From NCBI GenBank assembly GCA_023078555.1, contig JALAAN010000015.1, forward strand, positions 40,001-67,558: a DNA stretch of 27,558 nt, in the 5' to 3' direction. This stretch comes from Ulva prolifera (lineage: Eukaryota > Chlorophyta > Ulvophyceae > Ulvales > Ulvaceae). The notes beneath the pieces were generated by a model. It made no database searches, was not told where the DNA came from, and saw only the letters and a program-made list of their open reading frames with translations. Below, piece after piece: positions 20,140 through 27,558 of this stretch. Each line of letters starts with the position of its first letter. Positions within the stretch are counted from its first letter, which is position 1. The position numbers and the translations under genes were made by a program.

Positions 20140-20655
20140 CATCATGGACGCATCTGCAATGGCTCACCATGATGTTGTCATGCCGCGCCATGAGATGCAA
20201 GTGCGGAACTTGGCGTCACACCCGTTAGCCGTCTGGGATGACACAGATGCCAACTGGTACAAATGCATACCATGCCGTGGTGTGGAAGGCCAGAAGAAAT
20301 CTGCGAGTGTAGCGTTGACATTCGCGCGTGGCTATCTGGCAGCGCTGGTGTCAGCTGTGGACGATCCAGCATTTGACCCTCGAGGAGATCCCAACCGCGC
20401 CCCCCGGCTGAGATCTTAAATGACATGAAGAAATCATGCAACAGTGCAGGGGAGGTGCCAATGGGGGCCGTCGTGGAGTCATTCAGAAAGTGTCCCGGGC
20501 GTGTGTTTGGCCACACCTTGACGCTGCTGACATGGGCCGGTCACATAGGTAGTTTCAATACACTCGCCTTGTACAAGTACATTCTCACGGTCCTTGTGGA
20601 TGCGTATTGGGAGGGGCAATGGGAGCTGTTTCGCAGCGAAGCTTCTGTAGCCAAG
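20140..20655 (+). CDS. Copy B exon matching copy A exon 2, one frame break
   Basis: Acceptor aagtgcag, Ser rebuilt from ag|c, then MAHHDVVMPRHEMQVRNLAS and WYKCIPCRGVEG. A one-base loss in the C run at 20400-20405 shifts the frame. Downstream EVPMGAVV and GHIGSFNTLALYKY match copy A. It exits in phase 0 at gccaag|gtgcgt. Confidence 0.75.
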
Positions 20656-20823
20656 GTGCGTTCATGCTTCCCATATGCATCGATATGGTAGTGTGCGGCA
20701 GCATGCAATTACAAACGTCAGCATAAAGTGTCGTGTACACACTTCAAGGACCCGGCCATTTACGTGACGCGAGTGCGGCGTTGTTGACCCCTCACATGCA
20801 TTTAGAAGCGTGCTTGCCTGCAG

Positions 20824-21123
20824 GCTCATCGGGAGGCGTCTTATTTGTTCCGTGTATTCCAAATCAAAGTGCGGCTGTATGTGATGGCTCTCAAGGCGAA
20901 TGGTGCGATGAACACTCTAAAGCCAAAGCCGATGCAAGCCGCCGAGATCCGGAGCTGTGCTGAAGCCACTAACTGTGGCGCGATGACCATCATGTACGGG
21001 CGGGTGACGGCATTCTTGAAGATGCTTTCTGGAGCTCGGAACCCGGTCTTTGTGGCGTTGCGGTGGGGCCATATCCATTTCGTCCCAACCTACTACGTGG
21101 ACGAGGCGACTCGAACCACACAG
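20824..21123 (+). CDS. Copy B exon matching copy A exon 3
   Basis: 100 codons, intact, phase 0 at both ends. It contains SGARNPVFVALRWGHIHF, a closer fit to tyrosine-recombinase box I than copy A because Arg precedes Trp. KANGAMNTLKPKPMQAAEI is shared with A. The flanking introns do not align with A. Confidence 0.8.
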
Positions 21124-21317
21124 GTGGGTTTGCCTCATTGACGTGTCTCCAACCTTGCATGCATGTGTCTTGTGGTCGATGGTTGCAGCATCATCCGCAT
21201 GCATGCGCGTTATGCCTGCAACATTCGCATGCTCGCGCACCATGCATGCACCTCTCCGCCACAGTATCGGAATGGCGTGGTGCGTCATCGAGAGCTGACT
21301 CAGGGTTTCGTGAACAG

Positions 21318-21610
21318 GTAACATTTACATGTGAGTTTGCGATCGCATGGGACAAGGCCCCTAATGTGTTCGGCGTCAAGAACATTGTGGTGGACAGTAC
21401 CGCAGCTCTCAACATTGAAGGAGCCGATTGGAACAGCAGCCTTGGTTCGGCTGGGGAGCATTTGTTGTCAATCGCAATTCACCAGAGGGTTGTCGATGTG
21501 GCAGATCTTGCGGGCCTGCCGATTGGAGAGCCATTCAAATTGAGTCATCTGATCAGAAGGCGTACGCTCACCAAGTTCGGGGACCCCACTCCAGCGGCTG
21601 TCGACGATAT
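21318..21610 (+). CDS. Copy B exon matching copy A exon 4
   Basis: 293 bp, intact, entered after gtgaacag in phase 0 and left in phase 2 at cgatat|gtgcgt. VTFTCEFAIAWDKAPNVFG, EHLLSIAIHQRV and FKLSHLI are conserved. Confidence 0.8.
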
Positions 21611-21758
21611 GTGCGTGGCTTCTCCATACTTGAAATCCATGTATCAATTCACATGTCCACCATTCCGGTTGCTGTGCTTCCCATGATGGGGTATAGAATT
21701 TTTGTCATGGGTCTGTTTGTTCACCCGCAAGGTTGATGCATGAGCTTGTTGTATGCAG

Positions 21759-22050
21759 GTTCTGCTTCTGTCGCTACCACGGCATGGTGCCACTACGATT
21801 CATCCCCATGGCGCCATACGCCATGTCTGCCCTCTTGGCGCGATTCCTTGCCTCGACTGACATTCATGCATTGTCACGTGAGATGCGGACGGGGATGGTG
21901 TTTGGGCGCGTTATACAAGGGCACCTTCACCACAATGGCCACGAGAACAGAACGGCGATTGCTGTCGGTGGCCAATGGTCGACCAATTGCAACACATATC
22001 AAACAGATTACCTCCACCCTGCGTTCCTCAACGCATTGTTTGGAGATTTG
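21759..22050 (+). CDS. Copy B exon matching copy A exon 5
   Basis: 292 bp, intact. CFCRYHGMVPLRF, LSREMRTGMV, LHHNGHENR and GQWSTNCNTYQTDYLHP. In B the HENR word is a formal H-x-x-R, but it sits too close to the Tyr for the usual recombinase spacing, and A has QENR. It exits in phase 0 at gatttg|gtgcgt. Confidence 0.8.
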
Positions 22051-22184
22051 GTGCGTCTCATGTGATCTGCACTTGTCGGAAAGGCGACTGCCCTGTGTGA
22101 TTGTGATTTATGTTGACATGATACCATGTGCTGGCCATGCTGTTGATGTATAATGGCAAATACATGACATCACACATGATGCAG

Positions 22185-22533
22185 GCCCTGTCTGACCTTG
22201 GTGTGCCATCGGCGATGAAGAACCTTGTCAAAACCGCTGCATTCAAGGCCTTACGCGTGCAGCGGGATGAAAACCCGTATGCGTTGGCGGTGTATCTACA
22301 TGCGGCCGTTGGGAACTTGTTCCTACAGAGTGTAGAGGGCACGCGGCAGTTGCGAGCTGCTGACATGCATGGTCGAGCTCTCCTAGACGCCAGCATGAGT
22401 GTTCATCAGACCGCTGGCGAGAGTGCTGTTGCCGCATACGGGTGGACATTGATCCGCAAGATGCACCCGCGCGGGCCCGGGCCACTCCATCTGTGGGGTG
22501 AGGACAAATACAAGCCCAGCGAGGACAGTGCAG
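22185..22533 (+). CDS. Copy B exon matching copy A exon 6
   Basis: 349 bp, intact. LGVPSAM, NLVKTAAFKAL, YALAVYLHAAVG, AAYGWTLIRKMHP and LHLWG are conserved. It exits in phase 1 at gtgcag|gtaaga, one of the few GTAAG-type donors in the window. Confidence 0.8.
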
Positions 22534-23667
22534 GTAAGAACACTAGCACGTCTTACAAAATATCTGTCATGTGCCTATTTTGCAAAGTGCATGTTCCGAT
22601 ATCACAGTTTGCACGAGCCACAGACGTCAACTGTTCACTCGGCCTTATGATCATCGTTGTTATGCATTTCCTTTGAATCGTTGTTCACCGTCCACTTTCT
22701 GCCCATGCAAGCGTGTTGTGGCAAGTTTGCAAACACCGTCGGCGGTCGACGCGGCTCAATGAAATTTGTTGTGGCTGTGTCACGACGGGCACTTACGTGA
22801 TTGCGATGCGAAGGTCTCTGTGTGGACCATCGGATGTGTGAACCATTTGTAGCTAAGATTTCCGTGACGGTCGCACCACTCTAGGCAGGGGGACATTGGT
22901 GGTGTTGTCTCGTGATTTTGGGATTGGGCGCTGCAAATTTTGTGTGAAGGGTTGGCCAATTGCGCCTACATTGGTCGTCGCGCGTAAAACGCATGTGCAT
23001 ATCAGTGGCCCGCTTGTATCGCCGCGTGTAAATCCGCTATTGGTCATTCCCCCATTTTCCGCCTAATTATGTTTCTGTTATGCCACCGCTGCTTTTGACC
23101 CATAAATGAATCGGGCTGCTGCCCGTTCGTTGACTGTGCGTTCGCGGGTAGAGGTGTCGCCGCTATCGTGGTGTGATCGTGTGTATGTATGATGTTGATT
23201 TGAAGGAGATTCGGTTTTGGTCTGTGTAAATGCGTAGGTGGCTTGCAGAATCACGCACGAGACACTAGCCCACGATGCCCATCAACAGTTCCACTTTTGG
23301 CCCTGTTGATGCCGCATCGTGCACCCTACCGTCCCGTCCAGGCACTGCTCATAGCACCATCATGTGATCAGCGTTAATGTGGAAGTTATTCACCGCTAAA
23401 ACTTATTGTTCACATGCGCATTGTTTACAGCGCACGTATGACTGTGTCGGTACCCGCTGCTCGGTGGGGCATTGTGCGAAACATAAGCCAATTGCCCCCC
23501 GAATAACGTTGTCAATCAATCAAACCTTATATGCGCATGTTTGACAGTTGTACGTTTGGGAACTCGGCCGACATGCGCATATTTGCACCCACTGTGTTGT
23601 CTGCATGCTGCTCCAATCGTTTCCACATGGCCACACGTGATGCTAATCGCGATTGATAACTGTGCAG
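22534..23667 (+). other. Long intron 6 of copy B
   Basis: 1134 bp, three times the matching intron of A and AT-richer than its surroundings. No protein-like frame was seen. It holds one strong hairpin (separate entry) and no poly-G. It may include an inserted sequence, but I found no terminal repeats or target duplication by eye. Confidence 0.65.
23271..23321. repeat. Near-perfect inverted repeat (hairpin) in copy B intron 6
   Basis: Left arm cacgatgcccatcaacag (23271-23288) and right arm ctgttgatgccgcatcgtg (23303-23321) pair over two 8-base blocks separated by a small internal mismatch, with a loop of about 14 bases. It could be a small-RNA precursor, the remnant of a foldback element, or chance. 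Confidence 0.6.
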
Positions 23668-24092
23668 CGGAGGTGAAGGCCTTTTGCACCATGCTACAGA
23701 TTGGCGACGAGGTGCAGACGGCATGGTTGCACGAGTTGGAGGCTGCAGGTGGGGATCATGGTGTGGACTTGCGAAGCATGCTTAGCACGGCTAGCGGCAG
23801 CAAGATCTCATCTCCGCTGGAGGCCATGCGATCGGTTGGCGAGAGGGTCGTGGCCGACGTGTGTGACCACCTTGAAGATCGCGATGCTCAGACAGAGGGT
23901 TGCACTGTTGAGGACATTGCCGAAGACGTCGATCTCTGCCGATTTGGTCAAGAGATGTCCAATGCTGAGCTCTTCGGACAAGAGGGAGATTTCCTGTTGG
24001 AGCGCATGCGGAAACGCGAGTGCTTATACAATTCGGATGCAATGCGGCGGAAGCGGCTGACAAAACTTCGTGTCGGCACTGTTGAGGTGGAG
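23668..24092 (+). CDS. Copy B exon matching copy A exon 7
   Basis: 425 bp and open throughout: GDEVQTAWLHELEAAG, HGVDLRSMLSTASG, VEDIAEDVDL, ELFGQEGDFLLERMRK and KRLTKLRVG. It enters in phase 1 after tgtgcag and leaves in phase 0 at gtggag|gttcgt. It serves as reference for the two breaks in copy A. Confidence 0.8.
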
Positions 24093-24387
24093 GTTCGTGT
24101 TACCGCCTACTCATGTTCGGTAGCTCCTATATTGGTGCATGCCGCATATGCATATGTGCATCCAGCGGTTGGCAATGTTGCATTGTGGCAATGCATGTGT
24201 CGATTTGAGACAGCCAACCTTGCTTGTTGGGTTGGTGTATCCGTTTCGCGACCTTTTTACACATGCATGGTGGGTTTGAGCTGCACCCGAGTCGCCCTCG
24301 TCACAGATGCATAGAAAATGGAGAGCCGCATCATGGCCACACGTGATTGAATGGTAGTGTTCACACATTCAAGATGTTGGCATGCAG

Positions 24388-24589
24388 GTGACCACGGAGG
24401 GCCTCAATGCGATCCTTGTCCACCGCAAGGCGACTTTGCAGCACTTCAGCATCCCGGTACAGAGGCCGCCGACGCTGAACATGCGGGACTGGATCTGGAC
24501 CGCGGGCGGTGCGGGGTTCATGGGTGTCATTCGCCAAATACGGCAGGGCAACGACAGTTTGGAGCAAATGCTGCAGTATCTGCGCTTGG
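24388..24589 (+). CDS. Copy B exon matching copy A exon 8
   Basis: 202 bp, nearly identical to 5602-5803. It exits in phase 1 at cttgg|gtgcga; intron 24590-24720. Near-identity to A resumes about 12 bases upstream, at gttggcatgcag. Confidence 0.7.
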
Positions 24590-24720
24590 GTGCGACCGCA
24601 ACAACACTTGTGTTTTCCCTTGAGGGCTAGGTCTGTTGGTGAGTCGGCTGTCTACATGGCACAAGATTATGTTGATGCTCCACCGAAAATTTGTTTCTCA
24701 CAGCCCGCATGTTGTTGTAG

Positions 24721-25264
24721 AAAGAGCACCGGTGCCGGTGGTGGTGCGAAGCTACAAGTCGCTGAGGTGGCAAATCCGGACATACCGCTTCAGGGCAAGT
24801 GCCTCGCTGTTGACTCCAAGAAATCGGCAGCGGGGGCGACGGGTGCAGACGAGCTGTGCCTTGCGGATACCGTGGGGGGGGTCAGCAATCAGATGCATCT
24901 GTGCCCTCGCCACCTTCGGAAGCCGCTTCTTCTAATTGAAGATTTCCGTGGTACGCGGACCGCTGGCTTTGGGCGGTACTGCAAGAATACAGCGTGCAAG
25001 AAGGTTCTGGACATCGGGAATTTCACCGGATTTGCCACTGTTTGCAACATTCACAGGACAGGCGCAACGATGCTTGGCCGGAAGGCAGTGTTGCCGCCGG
25101 TGGATGAGGCATTTTACGGGGTGGCGGTGACTGAGCCACGGCTCGAGACTCTAGTCGCTGGCTCTGCCAATTTGCACAAACGCGATTTGACGCATTGTGA
25201 TGTCACCTCTTGCAGTGTGCTGCTAGAAAACCAGAAGACCGGCCTCTGCCCAAAGCATGTGAAG
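24721..25264 (+). CDS. Copy B exon matching copy A exon 9, one frame break
   Basis: 544 bp versus 545 in A. One base is missing near 24764 (A gctcgagg, B gctgagg). It carries the same YCKNTAC...CNIH and CDVTSC...CPKH modules. With acceptor ctcacag at 24707 the B frame would instead be open without a shift; A would then be the shifted copy. It exits in phase 0 at gtgaag|gtgcta. Confidence 0.7.
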
Positions 25265-25457
25265 GTGCTATTTCCATGCGTGTCTGCCCTAAGTCCACAT
25301 GCCTTGCTATTCCATTCCACACGGGGTAGTGTTGTCGATTCAGTTGCAGTACATGCATAAATAGATTGCCTTGCATGTGTTGTGAGTTTCAAATTGGCAC
25401 GTGAGTGTTTCTTCCTAAGATTTGCTTGTTAATTGACAAGGGATGTTTTTTTTGCAG

Positions 25458-27090
25458 ATCCCACGCCTGATCGATGCTAATGGGGTTGCTGCTGTCAGCT
25501 GCAGCCGCTGCTTCTACCTGAAGGTAGAGGGCCTTTTCGCGCAGGACTCGCGCAACTGGAAGCGCCAATGCTGCGTGTGCCTGGAGATGGACGCCCCGCG
25601 GCAGGTGCAGGACGAGCGAGTGCAGGCAGCATTGCCTCGTCCACCCGCACGTGCACCGGTGATGATCACCGCACGGATGCCAGCTGGCGCGCCTGGCCGG
25701 GGAAGCTGACCGGCGCGCAATGCGCTGTGTATGTGTGGGACAAGAAGACGGAGGCATACGAGGCTTGCCCGGGGGGTTCGATGACACCTAGCAACCACCG
25801 GCACCCCTCCCGAGTGTGCCCCTATCACCGGAGCTGTGTCATCCACCATACAAATGCGCATGTTACATTTGAGAGAATGTTCTGCAATCGTTGCGCGCTG
25901 TGGAAGAGCCCGGACGCGTGGGTAACACGGGCCGACGGCACGACTGCGCGAAGCATTTGCAATGGTTGCGCTGAAGGCGGCGGTCCTAAGCGAGCTCCCG
26001 TGCGGCAAGTGCAGCATGGCACACAAACGCCCGACGGCTTGACCACTGTGCACCAGATCTTGCCTGACATGTCTGACGGCATGGAGTGGCTGCTTTTCTA
26101 TGCCCCCAAGTCGCGTGCCAGTAAGGACACTGCATTCAACATGTGGCCGACTCGGGCGGACGAGTGCCATGTTGCCGGTTGCACCAACAGTGTCGGGCCC
26201 ACGAAGTCAAGGGTGTGTTATCCTCACATTGATGATGTGTTGTTCCGACAAAGTCAAGACGGGTGGGATGCGACAGTCGTGTACTATTGTCGTGGGTGTC
26301 AGCGCTGGACGGACGTGAAGCTGTTGGAGGCAGACGGCACGTGCGGGTTGAGATGCGTGTTACGTGGGGATCGGGGTCGAAGGCTCAGATTGCGGGAGAC
26401 AAGGACCTGAGACTCGTCCTCGAGCGTCTCCGGTCTGACCCGGCCCTCGCACTCCTGCCGGCTCGAGATTTCGCACGCGCCCTTGGGCTGCCCACGTGCG
26501 ACATGCGGGACAAATCTGAGGTCACACGATGCCATTACATCGATAGTGTGAAGGGCCGTTGCAAGAATAAAATCTCGTTGACGCATGACAGCTGCATGTG
26601 CAGCGCCAAGCAGCACTGCCATGCAGTGGTGCTGAGGGTGTGCGATACAACAAGCGACGCCACAACGTGGTATTGCCCCAAGTGCAAGCGGGTCTGCTCC
26701 ATCGAGGGGGTGGGCCTAGTGCGAGGCAGCTATGTATGCGCCCGCTGTTGTGCTGTACATGCGAACCACCAGCAGGCAGCCGAGAAGGCTCGCATTGCCG
26801 AGCGGAAGGATGAGTCCTCGCCCGCAGGGAGCGTTCAGTTGTACAGTGATGAGGAAGATTTCGGCAATGCATGCTGTGTTCCTCAGACACTGGCGCGGAG
26901 TCTGAAGCCGTCGATGCTGATCAGCCTCCTTGCGCTGTCGACACGGGTGACAGCGACGATGCACTCATGGGTGACGATTACGGCGCCTACACCGAATCGG
27001 ACTGTGATGGTGATGGGGTCGCCCTCATCGGAGAATGCATGCCCGTCGCGGCAGTGCAGGGACAGTCGGTGCCAGCCCCCGCACACGGTG
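25458..27090 (+). CDS. Copy B exon matching copy A exon 10, three frame breaks, no TAA
   Basis: The same Cys/His array as A with one extra Ile codon near 25470. One-base losses lie near 25693 (ccttgg to cctgg), 26375 (cggggg to cgggg) and 26880 (gtttcc to gttcc). Where A has TAA, B reads YVCARCCAVH, completing a C-x2-C...C-x2-C unit. After the 26880 loss the acidic segment is read in another frame. That frame stays open through the exon-11 Cys module to 27390 without needing the small intron. Confidence 0.65.
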
Positions 27091-27139
27091 GTGCAAGCTC
27101 AAGCCGGGCTGCTCTCGCGCAGACCTGCTGATGCTGCAG

Positions 27140-27334
27140 TATTTGAATGCCTGACGGCTCCGCCGCCCGGTCGCGCGCGTTGCCGCAACGCGCCCGCGTG
27201 CAAGAAGACACCGCCGCCAGATCGGCTTGTCGACGGACTATGCATCACGTGCTTGTCGAGTTCAAAGGACAGTGGCACAGCTCTGGACGCGATCGTGTTG
27301 GTGACTGTGCCGGGCACACTGCACCGCAGCGCAG
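27140..27334 (+). CDS. Copy B exon matching copy A exon 11
   Basis: 195 bp, ECLTAPPPGRARCRNAPAC and LCITC. It is preceded by a 49-bp intron (27091-27139, gtgcaa...ctgcag) and exits in phase 1 at gcag|gtgcga. Confidence 0.6.
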
Positions 27335-27525
27335 GTGCGATATTGAGCACATGCACTGAACTGTTAATTTGGTTGACATTTGAAGGATGACCTTGTGTGC
27401 ACGACTCCTGGTGACTGCACATGAGGACAGGTTTACGCGTGAGTCAGTAGATGAGTGCATTGCGTGCATCCGTGGCGACTCAGCTATCGTCATTTGTGCA
27501 TTTAATTGGCCAAGGTATACACCAG

Positions 27526-27558
27526 TGTGCTTGTGAAGCAGTTGACCTGTGAAGCGAT
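27526..27558 (+). CDS. Copy B exon 12, partial at window end
   Basis: Acceptor caccag as in A, but the last 33 bases differ from A by several one-base gains and losses and run into TGA in frame. This may be poor sequence at a contig end. Confidence 0.35.

Larger units (their letters stand above)
24376..27525 (+). repeat. Duplicated block 2, right member
   Basis: Partner of 5590-8745. The match starts 12 bases before the exon at 24388 and fades by indels in the last tens of bases of the window. Confidence 0.9.

Noticed and set aside
20824..22533. Reverse transcriptase, DDE or KDZ-type transposase
   Set aside because: No YxDD, DDE-spaced acidic triad or flanking terminal repeats were seen; only a weak tyrosine-recombinase resemblance remains.

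Overview
The window is nuclear DNA of a GC-rich eukaryote. The genes are broken by short GT-AG introns of about 50-350 bp (one of about 1.1 kb). Donors are mostly of the GTGCGN type, acceptors are mostly TGCAG or CGCAG, and the non-coding DNA carries long poly-G and CA tracts. Donors of this type are familiar from volvocine green algae such as Chlamydomonas, so a green alga or similar protist is the best guess. This is inferred from style only. No rRNA, tRNA, prokaryotic operon or CRISPR array was seen.

The main content is two direct, plus-strand copies of one very large multi-exon gene. Copy A runs from the left edge to about 9.0 kb, probably to about 11.8 kb. Copy B begins at about 15.5-17.7 kb and runs off the right edge. 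Matching exons could be paired one by one. Every splice phase agrees between the copies. Six of the exon pairs have identical lengths, and the others differ by whole codons once a few single-base losses are allowed for. The predicted protein has, in order: (1) a long Ala-rich, Ser/acid-rich disordered region; (2) a globular core of five to seven short exons, part of which weakly resembles a tyrosine recombinase; (3) a long array of paired Cys/His modules, C-x4-C-x(11-15)-C-x2-H then C-x2-C...C-x2-C, reminiscent of the SBP-box layout; (4) an acidic segment, a basic segment, an unrecognised helical region and a Gly/Arg/Ser-rich tail with a SUMO-interaction-like motif. I do not recognise the protein as a named family.

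The two copies are mosaic. Their 5' exon (1-1680 versus about 17762-19608) and their 3' half (about 5590-8745 versus 24376-27525, introns included) are almost identical. Between these blocks the exons are clearly homologous but diverged, and the introns are unrelated in sequence. This points to an old tandem duplication followed by gene conversion or unequal exchange at both ends. Both copies carry scattered one-base frame breaks, mostly in homopolymers, which may be sequencing errors or early decay. Copy A also has a TAA that copy B lacks.

Between the copies, 11.8-15.3 kb holds poly-G, a T-poor C/A-rich stretch, an uncertain open frame (13.3-14.3 kb) and about 1 kb with nothing supportable. 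The stretch 15.3-17.7 kb holds a possible first exon of copy B, a 173-bp tandem repeat, a 682-bp interrupted CA tract, and two further candidate 5' exons of copy B.
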